A DNA stretch of 13,688 bases from Modestobacter sp. (GTDB taxonomy: Bacteria; Actinomycetota; Actinomycetes; Mycobacteriales; Geodermatophilaceae), in assembly GCA_025965635.1 (NCBI GenBank), contig JAOPWO010000024.1, positions 1-13,688 of the forward strand. The letters run 5' to 3'. This document shows positions 1 through 7,627 of the stretch, one piece after another (within the stretch, counting starts at the first letter, position 1; each line of letters starts with the position of its first letter). Under the pieces are notes generated by a model, which was not told the DNA's origin, did no database searches, and was given only the letters and a program-made list of their open reading frames with translations. The position numbers and the translations under genes are program-made.

Positions 1-1028
1 AGATCGGGGACGCGGAGCTCGTCGGACTCGACGGCGTCGATGATCCGCTCCATCGTGCGCACCGCGGCGATCGGGTACTTCCCCACCGAGGTCTCCCCCG
101 ACAGCATCACCGCGTCAGCACCGTCGAGGACCGCGTTGGCGACGTCGGAGGCCTCAGCGCGGGTGGGCCGAGAGTTCTCGATCATCGACTCGAGCATCTG
201 GGTGGCCACGATGACCGGCTTGTTCCGCTCCCGGGCCGCCTGCACGGCGCGCTTCTGCACCAGCGGGACCCGCTCGAGGGGCAGTTCCACGCCGAGGTCA
301 CCGCGGGCGACCATGATCCCGTCGAAGGCCTCGACGATGGCCTCGAGGTTGTCGATCGCCTCGGGCTTCTCCAGCTTGGCGATGACCGGGACCTCGACGT
401 CCTCCTGGCGCATGATCTCGCGCACCAGCTCGACGTCGCGGGGTGAGCGCACGAACGACAGCGCGACGAAGTCGACCGAGAGGGACAGCGCGAAGCGCAG
501 GTCCCGGGTGTCCTTCTCCGACATCGCCGGCACGCTGACGGCCACCCCGGGCAGCGACAGGCCCTTGTTGTTCGACACCGGGCCGCCCTCGAGCACCAGG
601 CAGAACACGTCGGGGCCCTGGACGTCGACGACGGTGAGGGCGAGCTTGCCGTCGTCGATCAGCAGCCGGTCACCGACGACGACGTCGTTGGCCAGGTCCT
701 TGTAGGTCGTGGACACCCGCTCGGCGGTGCCCTCGACGTCGTCCACCGTGATGCACACCCGGCTGCCGGAGGCCCAGAGGACCGGGCCCTCGGCGAACGT
801 GCCCAGCCGGAGCTTGGGGCCCTGGAGGTCGGCGAGGACCGCGACCGCCCGGCCGACCTTGTCCGAGGCCTCCCGCACCATGCGGTAGGCCGCGGCGTGG
901 TCCTCGTGCTTGCCGTGGCTGAAGTTCAGCCGGGCGACGTCCATCCCGGCTTCGACCAGGGCGGTGATCTGCTCCTGGGTGCCGGTCGCCGGCCCCAACG
1001 TGCAGACGATCTTGGCGCGGCGAGACAT
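1..1028 (-). CDS. pyk: Pyruvate kinase (3' end outside window)
   Basis: Cytoplasmic glycolytic enzyme that transfers phosphate from phosphoenolpyruvate to ADP, giving pyruvate and ATP. The visible 342 codons start MSRRAKIVCTLGPAT. They include the substrate-binding Arg33 and NFSHG (35-39), the catalytic lysine in KLEKP (Lys218), the Mg-binding MVARGDLG loop (239-246) and the signature KPVIVATQML (270-279). Pyruvate kinases are usually about 470-480 residues, so about 130 residues, essentially the C-terminal regulatory domain, run off the left edge. The ATG at 1026-1028 is chosen because the protein aligns with the family from its first residues. Its ribosome site is weak (AGG six bases upstream). 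It lies 21 bases after the gltD stop with no terminator between, so it is probably co-transcribed with gltBD, although a short promoter of its own cannot be excluded. No damage is seen in the visible part. Confidence 0.97.
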   Translation of the reverse strand, partial: MSRRAKIVCTLGPATGTQEQITALVEAGMDVARLNFSHGKHEDHAAAYRMVREASDKVGRAVAVLADLQGPKLRLGTFAEGPVLWASGSRVCITVDDVEGTAERVSTTYKDLANDVVVGDRLLIDDGKLALTVVDVQGPDVFCLVLEGGPVSNNKGLSLPGVAVSVPAMSEKDTRDLRFALSLSVDFVALSFVRSPRDVELVREIMRQEDVEVPVIAKLEKPEAIDNLEAIVEAFDGIMVARGDLGVELPLERVPLVQKRAVQAARERNKPVIVATQMLESMIENSRPTRAEASDVANAVLDGADAVMLSGETSVGKYPIAAVRTMERIIDAVESDELRVPD

Positions 1029-1049
1029 GAGGAACCTATCGGTCGGTGT

Positions 1050-2537
1050 TCAGCGGAGCGGAACGGCGGTGGGGGTCACCGGGCGCGGCAGGGCCGAGTC
1101 GCCGGTGAGCCAGTTGTCGACCGCGCCGGCGGCGGCCCGCCCCTCGGAGATGGCCCAGACGATGAGCGACTGGCCACGGCCGACGTCACCGGCGACGAAC
1201 ACGCCGGGCACGGTCGACATGAACTCGCTGTCGCGGACGACGTTGCCGCGCCCGTCGACCTCGACACCGAGGGAGTCGACCAGGCCGGTGCGCTGGGCAC
1301 CGGTGAAGCCCATGGCGAGCAGCACCAGGTCGGCGGGCAGCTCCCGGTCGGTGCCCTCCACCTTCTGGAAGCGCCCGTCGACCATTTCGACGTCGTGCAC
1401 CAGCAGCGCCCGGACGTTGCCGGCGCCGTCGTCGAGGAAGCGCTCGGTGTTGATCGAGTACAGCCGGTCCCCGCCCTCCTCGTGGGCGCTGGACACCCGC
1501 ATGATCAGCGGGTACGTCGGCCACGGGTTGCGCTCGCCGCGCCTGTCCGGCGGTGTGGGCATGATCTCCAGCTGCGCGACCGAGGCCGCGCCCTGGCGGT
1601 GCGAGGTGCCCAGGCAGTCAGCGCCGGTGTCACCGCCACCGATGATGACCACCCGCTTGCCGGCCGCGTTGATCGGCGGCTCGTCGAGCTCGCCGAGGGC
1701 CTGCAGGTTGTCGTAGGGGAGGAACTCCATGGCCAGGTGGATGCCGGCGAGTTCCCGACCGGGCACGTCCAGGTCGCGGCCGACGGTCGCGCCGCCGGCG
1801 AGCACGACGGCGTCGAAGCCCGACCGCAGTTCCGCGACCGTCAGGTCGTCGGCGCCGGACCCGCCCACCTCGACCCCGGCGACGAACCGGGTGCCCTCGG
1901 CGCGCATCTGGTCCAACCGGCGGTCGACGTAGCGCTTCTCCATCTTGAACTCGGGGATGCCGTAGCGGAGCAGGCCGCCGATCCGGTCGGCCCGCTCGTA
2001 GACGGTCACCTCGTGCCCGGCACGGGTGAGCTGCTGCGCGGCCGCGAGGCCGGCCGGCCCGGACCCGACCACGGCGACCCGCTTCCCGGTGAGCTCCTGC
2101 GGGGGCTGGGGCGTCACCCAGCCGTTGGCGAAGGCCTGGTCGATGATCTCGAACTCGATCTGCTTGATCGTGACCGGCGACTCCTGCAGGTTGAGCACGC
2201 AGGCGCCCTCGCAGGGCGCGGGGCACAGCTTCCCGGTGAACTCCGGGAAGTTGTTGGTCGCGTGCAGCCGCTCGATCGCCTCACGCCAGTCGTCCCGGCG
2301 GGCGAGGTCGTTCCACTCCGGGATGAGGTTGCCCAGCGGGCAACCGTGGTGGCAGAACGGGATGCCGCAGTCCATGCACCTGGCGGCCTGCTCGCGCACC
2401 GCGGCGACCGGGAAGACGGCGTCCTCACCGCTCTCCCGGTCCAGGTAGACGTCCTTCCAGTCCATGATGCGGATGTCGACCGGACGCCGCGGCGGGCTCT
2501 GGCGGTCGAACTTCAGGAACCCCGTGCTGTCAGCCAC
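1050..2537 (-). CDS. gltD: Glutamate synthase (NADPH) small subunit
   Basis: Beta subunit of bacterial GOGAT. It takes electrons from NADPH through FAD and passes them over iron-sulfur clusters to the FMN of GltB, which makes two glutamates from glutamine and 2-oxoglutarate. It has 495 residues, a normal length. The N-terminal ferredoxin-like domain carries Cys54, 57, 62 and 66 (CMDCGIPFCHHGCP) and Cys105, 109 and 113 (CPAPCEGAC). The FAD dinucleotide fold is at 156-165 (VVGSGPAGLA), the NADPH fold at 297-305 (IIGGGDTG), and the C-terminal FAD motif VFVAGDVGRG lies near 450. An upstream in-frame ATG at 2589-2591 would add 18 unrelated residues. I choose the GTG at 2535-2537 because GGAGG stands six bases before it and the protein then begins ADSTGFLKF, as relatives do. 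The first eight bases overlap the end of gltB, so translation of the two subunits is probably coupled. Confidence 0.96.
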   Translation of the reverse strand: MADSTGFLKFDRQSPPRRPVDIRIMDWKDVYLDRESGEDAVFPVAAVREQAARCMDCGIPFCHHGCPLGNLIPEWNDLARRDDWREAIERLHATNNFPEFTGKLCPAPCEGACVLNLQESPVTIKQIEFEIIDQAFANGWVTPQPPQELTGKRVAVVGSGPAGLAAAQQLTRAGHEVTVYERADRIGGLLRYGIPEFKMEKRYVDRRLDQMRAEGTRFVAGVEVGGSGADDLTVAELRSGFDAVVLAGGATVGRDLDVPGRELAGIHLAMEFLPYDNLQALGELDEPPINAAGKRVVIIGGGDTGADCLGTSHRQGAASVAQLEIMPTPPDRRGERNPWPTYPLIMRVSSAHEEGGDRLYSINTERFLDDGAGNVRALLVHDVEMVDGRFQKVEGTDRELPADLVLLAMGFTGAQRTGLVDSLGVEVDGRGNVVRDSEFMSTVPGVFVAGDVGRGQSLIVWAISEGRAAAGAVDNWLTGDSALPRPVTPTAVPLR

Positions 2538-5500
2538 GTGCTGCCTCCATGACGGCTCGGTCCACGTCGTAGCCGGCGGCTTCCGCGGCACGTCGGGCTT
2601 CCATCGCGCGACGGTAGTCGCGCGGCATGATCACGCTGAACCGCTCGGACCAGCGGCCCCAGTCGGCCAGCAACGCGGCGGCCACGGTGGACCCGGTGTC
2701 GCGCTGGTAGCGCACCAGCACGTCCCGCAGCCACTGCGAGGACTCCGCGTCCAGCGCCTCGATCTCGACCATCTCGCTGTTGACCCGGTGCTTGGCCAGG
2801 TCCAGCACGTAGCCGATCCCCCCGGACATGCCGGCGGCGACGTTGCGGCCGGTCGGCCCGAGGATCACCGCGGACCCGCCGGTCATGTACTCCAGCGCGT
2901 GGTCCCCGACCCCCTCGACGACGGCCAGCGCGCCGGAGTTGCGCACGCAGAACCGCTCGCCGACCCGACCGCGGAGGAAGACCTCCCCGGCGGTGGCGCC
3001 GTAGCCGATGACGTTCCCGGCGATGACGGCGTCCTCGGCGGCGAAGGTGGCCTCGCGGTCGGGGCGGACGACGATGCGCCCGCCGGACAGGCCCTTGCCG
3101 ACGTAGTCGTTGGCGTCGCCGAACAGCCGCATGGTGATGCCGCGCGGCAGGAAGGCGCCGAAGGACTGCCCGGCCGACCCCTCGAAGGTGAGGTCGATGG
3201 TGCCGTCGGGCAGGCCCTCGCCGCCGAAGCGACGGGTGACCATCGAGCCCAGCATCGTGCCCACGGTGCGGTTCACGTTGCGCACCGGCAGCTGGAGGCT
3301 GACCGGCCGGGCGTCGAGCAGGGCACCCTCGCAGAGCTGGATCAGCGTCTGGTCCAGCGCGGCGTCCAGGCCGTGGTCCTGCGGCCGCACCCGGTGCAGA
3401 GGCGCGCCCTCGGGAAGCTCGGGCACCACCAGCATCTTGGACAGGTCCAGCCCGCGGGCCTTCCAGTGGTCGACCGCGGTGCGGGTCTCCAGCATCTCGG
3501 CGTGCCCGACGGCCTCCTCGATCGAGCGGAAGCCCAGTTGCGCCAGGTACTCGCGCACCTGCTCGGCGAGGAACTCGAAGAAGGTCACCACGAACTCGGG
3601 CCGGCCGGTGAAGCGCTTGCGCAGCTCGGGGTTCTGCGTGGCCACGCCGACCGGGCAGGTGTCCAGGTGGCAGACGCGCATCATCACGCACCCGCTGACC
3701 ACCAGCGGCGCGGTGGCGAAACCGAACTCCTCGGCGCCCAGCAGCGCGGCCACGACCACGTCACGGCCCGTCTTGAGCTGGCCGTCGACCTGGACGGTGA
3801 TCCGGTCACGGAGCCCGTTGGCCAGCAGCGTCTGCTGGGTCTCGGCCAGGCCGAGCTCCCACGGCGACCCGGCGTGCTTGAGCGAGGTCAGCGGCGCGGC
3901 GCCGGTGCCGCCGTCGTGCCCGGAGATGAGCACGACGTCGGCGTGGGCCTTGCTGACCCCGGCCGCGACGGTGCCGACCCCGACCTCGGCCACCAGCTTG
4001 ACGTTGATCCGCGCCTCGTTGTTGGCGTTCTTGAGGTCGTGGATCAGCTGCTTGAGGTCCTCGATGGAGTAGATGTCGTGGTGCGGCGGCGGGCTGATCA
4101 GGCCGACGCCGGGTGTGGAGTGCCGGGTGCGGGCGATCCAGGGGTAGACCTTGCCGCCGGGCAGCTGGCCGCCCTCACCGGGCTTGGCACCCTGCGCCAT
4201 CTTGATCTGGATGTCGTCGGCGTTGACCAGGTACTCGCTGGTGACGCCGAACCGGCCGCTGGCCACCTGCTTGATCGACGAGCGGCGCAGGTCGCCGTTC
4301 TCGTCCCGGGAGAACCGGCCGGGGTCCTCGCCGCCCTCCCCGGTGTTGGACCGGCCGCCGAGCCGGTTCATGGCGATGGCGAGGGTCTCGTGCGCCTCGG
4401 CCGAGATCGAGCCGTAGCTCATGGCGCCGGTCTGGAAGCGCTTGACGATCTCGCTGACCGGCTCGACCTCGTCCAGCGGCACCGGGGGCCGGACACCGTC
4501 GCGGAAGCCGAGCAGGCCGCGCAGGGTCGCCGCCTCCGCGGACAGCGCGTCCACGGTGTCGGTGTACCTCCGGAAGACGTCGTACTGCCGCGACCGGGTG
4601 GCGTGCTGGAGCAGGAACACCGTCTCCGGGTTGAAGAGGTGCACCTCGCCCTCGCGGCGCCACTGGTACTCCCCGCCGGTCTCCAACCGGCGGTGCGCCC
4701 GCTCGGCCGGGTTCCGCGGGTAGGCCCGGCGGTGGCGCATGGCCACCTCCTCGGCGAGCACGTCGATGCCCACGCCGCCCAGTGGGGCCGACGTGCCGGT
4801 GAAGTACTCGTCGACGAGGTCCTGGCTGAGCCCCACGGCCTCGAAGATCTGCGCCATCGTGTACGAGCCGACGGTGCTGATGCCCATCTTGCTCATGACC
4901 TTCAAGACGCCCTTGCCCAGCGCCTTGACCATGTTGCGGACGGCCTGGGCGGGCTGGACGCCGGTGAGCGAGCCATCCCGGATGAGGTCTTCGATCGACT
5001 CGAAGGCCAGGTAGGGGTTGACCGCCGCGGCGCCGTAGCCGAGCAGCAGCGCGACGTGGTGCACCTCGCGGCAGTCGCCGGACTCGACGACCAGGCCCAC
5101 CTGCATCCGGGTGCGCTCGCGCACCAGGTGGTGGTGGACCGCGGCGGTCATCAGCAGCGACGGGATGGGGGCACGCTTCTCGTCGCAGTCCCGGTCGGAC
5201 AGCACGATCACCCGCGCGCCGGCCGCGATCGCCTTGCTGACCTTGGTGCGCAGCTCCTCGATCGCCTTGGTCAGCGCCGCGCCACCACCGGTGACGTCGA
5301 AGTGGCCGGTGATCCGGACGGCGGCGAAACCGGGCAGGTCGCCGTCGTCGTCGATGTGCAGGATCTTGGCGAGCTCGTCGTTGTCGATCACCGGGAAGGG
5401 CAGGAACACCTGCCGGCAGGAGGCCGGGGTGGCCTCCAGCAGGTTCTGCTCCGGGCCGAAGGTGCGGCCCAGGCTGGTCACCAGCTCCTCGCGGATGGCG

Positions 5501-7215
5501 TCCAGCGGCGGGTTGGTGACCTGGGCGAACAGCTGCCCGAAGTAGTCGTAGAGCTGCCGGGACCGGTCGGAGAGCGCCGCGACGGGGGTGTCGGTGCCCA
5601 TCGAGCCGATCGGCTCGGCCCCGGAGGAGGCCATCGGCGTGAGCAGCACGCGCAGTTCCTCCTCGGTGTAGCCGAAGAGCATCTGCCGGCGGACGACGGA
5701 CTCGTGGCTGGGCCGCGAGCGACGACGCTCCGGGAGCGCGGGCAGGTGCACTAGCCCGGCGTGCAGCCAGTCGTCGTAGGGGTGCTCGCCGGCGAGCGCG
5801 CCCTTGACCTCCTCGTCGGAGACGATCCGGCCCTGGGTGGTGTCGACCAGGAACATCCGGCCAGGCTGCAGGCGGCCCTTGGCGACGACGTCGCCGGGCG
5901 GGATCTCCAGCACGCCGGCCTCGCTGGCCAGCACGACCATGTCGTCCTTGGTCCTCCACCAGCGGCCCGGGCGCAGGCCGTTGCGGTCGAGGCCGGCGCC
6001 GATCAGGGAGCCGTCGGTGAACGCCACGCAGGCCGGCCCGTCCCACGGCTCCATGATCGAGGAGTGGAACCGGTAGAAGGCCCGACGGGCCGGGTCCATC
6101 TCGTCGTGGTTCTCCCAGGCCTCGGGGATCATCATCAGCACGGCGTGCGGCAGCGAGCGGCCGGACAGGTGCAGCAGCTCGAGCACCTCGTCGAAGGTCG
6201 CCGAGTCGCTGAAGTCGCTGGCCGTCACCGGGAAGATCCGGTCGACGCCGAGCTCGCTGGCCGGGCCGGCGGGGCCGTCGAAGAGGCTGGTGTCCAGCTT
6301 CGCCTCGCGGGCGCGCATCCGGTTCCGGTTGCCCTTGATCGTGTTGATCTCGCCGTTGTGGGCGATGAACCGGAACGGGTGGGCCAGCGGCCAGCTGGGG
6401 AAGGTGTTGGTCGAGAACCGGCTGTGCACCAGCGCGATCGCCGACTCGTAGCGCTCGTCGCGCAGGTCGGGGAAGAACGCCGGCAGCTGGTCGGTGGTGA
6501 GCATGCCCTTGTAGGTCAGTGTCCGGGAGGACAGCGAGACCACGTAGCAGCTGCTGCCCGCCTCGCGGGCGGCCCGCTCGGCCCGCTTGCGCAGCACGAA
6601 GGCGCGCCGCTCCAGCCGGGTCACCCCGTGCAGGGCGGCGTTCCCGCCGAACGCGGCGGCGTCGGCCCGGCCGCCGGTGGTCTCGGCGACGAACAGCTGG
6701 GCGAAGTGCGGCATGACCGCGCGGGCGGTGGGCCCGAGGTCGGCGCCGTCGGGGTCGACCGGGAGCTCACGCCAGCCCAGGACGGTGAGGCCCTCCTCGG
6801 CGGCGATCCGGGTGACGGCCTCGACGACACCGGCCCGCTCGTCGACGTCGGTCGGCAGGAAGGCGACGCCGACGGCGTACTCCCCCAGCGGCGGCAGGTC
6901 GAAGTCGACGCTGGCGCGCAGCAGGCGGTCGGGGACCTGGGTCAGGATGCCCGCACCGTCGCCCGAGTTCGGCTCCGAGCCGGCCGCGCCACGGTGGTCG
7001 AGGTTGTGCAGGGCGGTGAGCCCGGCGGCCACGATCGCCCGCGTCCGGCGCCCACGGGCGTCGGCGACGAAGGCGACGCCGCAGGCGTCGTGCTCCGCGG
7101 CGGGGTCGTAGAGGCCCGAGGCCGCCGGCAGTGCCGAGAACGACGGCGCGGTGCGGGCCGGCGGCGGTGCCAGGGTCGGCACGGGCGCAGTGGCGGGGGC
7201 GGAGAGGTCGGACAT
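2530..7215 (-). CDS. gltB: Glutamate synthase (NADPH) large subunit
   Basis: Alpha subunit of GOGAT: it hydrolyses glutamine, tunnels the ammonia to 2-oxoglutarate and reduces the imine at FMN. It has 1561 residues, the usual size. A 44-residue Ala/Pro-rich leader ends in YDPAAEHDACG; Cys45 is the expected nucleophile, exposed after propeptide removal as in characterised GltB proteins. The class II amidotransferase domain runs to about residue 440 (HPFRFIAHNGEINT near 275). The FMN barrel is about 860-1230 (SNTGEGGEDPGRF near 962, GGTGAAPLTS near 1105). The 3Fe-4S ligands are Cys1176, Cys1182 and Cys1187 (C-x5-C-x4-C). The C-terminal GXGXG helix domain is about 1270-1510. The open frame continues 84 codons upstream of this ATG, but that stretch is Arg/Pro-rich and unlike GltB. 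GGGAG four bases before the ATG at 7213-7215 supports this start. It overlaps gltD by eight bases. Confidence 0.96.
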   Translation of the reverse strand: MSDLSAPATAPVPTLAPPPARTAPSFSALPAASGLYDPAAEHDACGVAFVADARGRRTRAIVAAGLTALHNLDHRGAAGSEPNSGDGAGILTQVPDRLLRASVDFDLPPLGEYAVGVAFLPTDVDERAGVVEAVTRIAAEEGLTVLGWRELPVDPDGADLGPTARAVMPHFAQLFVAETTGGRADAAAFGGNAALHGVTRLERRAFVLRKRAERAAREAGSSCYVVSLSSRTLTYKGMLTTDQLPAFFPDLRDERYESAIALVHSRFSTNTFPSWPLAHPFRFIAHNGEINTIKGNRNRMRAREAKLDTSLFDGPAGPASELGVDRIFPVTASDFSDSATFDEVLELLHLSGRSLPHAVLMMIPEAWENHDEMDPARRAFYRFHSSIMEPWDGPACVAFTDGSLIGAGLDRNGLRPGRWWRTKDDMVVLASEAGVLEIPPGDVVAKGRLQPGRMFLVDTTQGRIVSDEEVKGALAGEHPYDDWLHAGLVHLPALPERRRSRPSHESVVRRQMLFGYTEEELRVLLTPMASSGAEPIGSMGTDTPVAALSDRSRQLYDYFGQLFAQVTNPPLDAIREELVTSLGRTFGPEQNLLEATPASCRQVFLPFPVIDNDELAKILHIDDDGDLPGFAAVRITGHFDVTGGGAALTKAIEELRTKVSKAIAAGARVIVLSDRDCDEKRAPIPSLLMTAAVHHHLVRERTRMQVGLVVESGDCREVHHVALLLGYGAAAVNPYLAFESIEDLIRDGSLTGVQPAQAVRNMVKALGKGVLKVMSKMGISTVGSYTMAQIFEAVGLSQDLVDEYFTGTSAPLGGVGIDVLAEEVAMRHRRAYPRNPAERAHRRLETGGEYQWRREGEVHLFNPETVFLLQHATRSRQYDVFRRYTDTVDALSAEAATLRGLLGFRDGVRPPVPLDEVEPVSEIVKRFQTGAMSYGSISAEAHETLAIAMNRLGGRSNTGEGGEDPGRFSRDENGDLRRSSIKQVASGRFGVTSEYLVNADDIQIKMAQGAKPGEGGQLPGGKVYPWIARTRHSTPGVGLISPPPHHDIYSIEDLKQLIHDLKNANNEARINVKLVAEVGVGTVAAGVSKAHADVVLISGHDGGTGAAPLTSLKHAGSPWELGLAETQQTLLANGLRDRITVQVDGQLKTGRDVVVAALLGAEEFGFATAPLVVSGCVMMRVCHLDTCPVGVATQNPELRKRFTGRPEFVVTFFEFLAEQVREYLAQLGFRSIEEAVGHAEMLETRTAVDHWKARGLDLSKMLVVPELPEGAPLHRVRPQDHGLDAALDQTLIQLCEGALLDARPVSLQLPVRNVNRTVGTMLGSMVTRRFGGEGLPDGTIDLTFEGSAGQSFGAFLPRGITMRLFGDANDYVGKGLSGGRIVVRPDREATFAAEDAVIAGNVIGYGATAGEVFLRGRVGERFCVRNSGALAVVEGVGDHALEYMTGGSAVILGPTGRNVAAGMSGGIGYVLDLAKHRVNSEMVEIEALDAESSQWLRDVLVRYQRDTGSTVAAALLADWGRWSERFSVIMPRDYRRAMEARRAAEAAGYDVDRAVMEAARG
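2544..2548 (-). promoter_or_regulatory. Ribosome binding site that sets the gltD start
   Basis: GGAGG on the minus strand, six bases ahead of the GTG at 2537. It lies inside the last codons of gltB. This supports the GTG start of gltD over the in-frame ATG further upstream, and lets ribosomes finishing gltB re-start on gltD. Confidence 0.75.
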
Positions 7216-7339
7216 GTCACTCCCGTCGTCGGCGGGCCGCGGCGTCTGCGCAGGGTCCCTGGGAAGCGGGCCCGTGCGACAGCGCTGGTGCGGGGGGCGT
7301 GGGCCCCGCCGGGTGGTCAGAGCGGTGCAGGATGGTGCG

Positions 7340-7355
7340 GGACCCGGGAGGGTCC
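7340..7355 (-). promoter_or_regulatory. Perfect hairpin in the gltB leader
   Basis: Perfect 6-bp stem (GGACCC with GGGTCC) closed by a four-base loop, UCCC in the minus-strand RNA. It lies about 125 bases ahead of the gltB start. No run of U follows, so it is not a classical terminator. It may be leader structure or chance. Confidence 0.3.
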
Positions 7356-7398
7356 GACGGGTGGGGCAACGCAGAGCCGGCGGGGACACGGTACGTCC

Positions 7399-7413
7399 GA
7401 CCCGGCGTGGGTC
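7399..7413 (-). promoter_or_regulatory. Short hairpin in the gltB leader
   Basis: Perfect 5-bp stem (GACCC with GGGTC) and a five-base loop. It could form in the gltB leader RNA, but such short GC stems are common by chance in DNA this GC-rich. Confidence 0.25.
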
Positions 7414-7502
7414 CCGCGCACCCGGTCGAGCGGGTGGCCGCGGGGCTGGTCGTGCGCGGGGCGTCACTGGCCCGGTCCGACATCGCCGGCCGGCCCAGGA
7501 TC

Positions 7503-7536
7503 ACTGGTCGGCCGCGATGAGCGTACACAGACCAGT
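7503..7536 (-). promoter_or_regulatory. Inverted repeat with weak gltB promoter candidate
   Basis: Two perfect 7-base arms, ACTGGTC at 7503-7509 and GACCAGT at 7530-7536, are separated by 20 bases. Between them on the minus strand lies TACGCT (7520-7525), which fits the TAnnnT form of an actinobacterial -10 box; no good -35 box is seen at the usual spacing. Transcription would start near 7513 and give a leader of about 300 bases. The repeat could be an operator over the promoter, since gltBD is often under nitrogen control (GlnR or AmtR) in actinobacteria. I do not see a convincing GlnR box, so the regulator is not named. Confidence 0.35.
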
Positions 7537-7577
7537 CACCTCAGCGACATGTCCATCTGGTGTCGCGAAGGTCTCGC

Positions 7578-7613
7578 CGGGACACCCGCACCCCGGCCGG
7601 CTCCGGTGTCCCG
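7578..7613 (-). terminator. Terminator-like hairpin after lgt
   Basis: Perfect 9-bp stem (CGGGACACC and GGTGTCCCG) with an 18-base loop, beginning 15 bases after the lgt stop. Four further pairs can form outside it across a bulge (CGCC with GGCG). There is no U tract, which is usual for GC-rich actinobacterial terminators. It would separate the trp-lgt transcript from gltBD. Confidence 0.5.
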
Positions 7614-7627
7614 CCCGGCGGGGCGGC

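Larger units (their letters stand above)
7216..7627 (-). other. lgt-gltB intergenic region with a long gltB leader
   Basis: This 412-base gap holds no recognisable gene. Near lgt it has a terminator-like hairpin (7578-7613), then the only less GC-rich patch (about 7500-7560) with a weak promoter candidate. The remaining roughly 300 bases up to gltB contain several short perfect hairpins. Two frames stay open across the leader, but they give Arg/Pro/Ala-rich sequence without family resemblance and with poorer third-position GC than the real genes, so I read it as untranslated. No known riboswitch fold is recognised. Confidence 0.6.

Noticed and set aside
1029..1049. TAGGTT as a -10 box for a pyk promoter within the gltD-pyk gap
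   Set aside because: No matching -35 box is visible, and the box would place the transcript start on the pyk ATG. One TAnnnT match in a 21-base gap is too weak to report as a feature.
897..2552. 551-codon plus-strand frame opposite gltD
   Set aside because: Shadow of gltD. It shows low-complexity composition without motifs, and gltD on the other strand is complete.
2464..5754. 1096-codon open frame on the plus strand opposite gltB and the start of gltD
   Set aside because: Antisense frame in very GC-rich DNA where stop codons are rare. The translation is a monotone of Gly, Val, Asp, His, Arg and Leu with no family motif, while the opposite strand encodes an intact GltB with its catalytic cysteine and Fe-S ligands.
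7216..7467. 84-codon upstream extension of the gltB frame
   Set aside because: The extension is Arg/Pro-rich and unlike any GltB propeptide. The internal ATG at 7213-7215 has a ribosome site and gives a normal 44-residue leader before Cys45.
7217..7528. 103-codon minus-strand frame ending one base before the gltB ATG, with a GAGGTG stretch before its GTG
   Set aside because: By hand count about 18 of 103 third positions are A or T, well above the neighbours. The peptide is Pro/Arg/Ser-rich and has no recognisable features. The stop next to gltB is suggestive but not enough without conservation.
7211..7553. The 8-base palindrome GACATGTC occurring at 7211-7218 and 7546-7553
   Set aside because: One copy is simply the gltB start region (CATGTC around the ATG). 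Flanking bases differ and eight bases is too short to claim a paired operator.
7500..7560. Possible GlnR binding site near the gltB promoter candidate
   Set aside because: A GTGAC is present, but the second half-site six bases on does not fit the GNAAC pattern, so no GlnR box is claimed.
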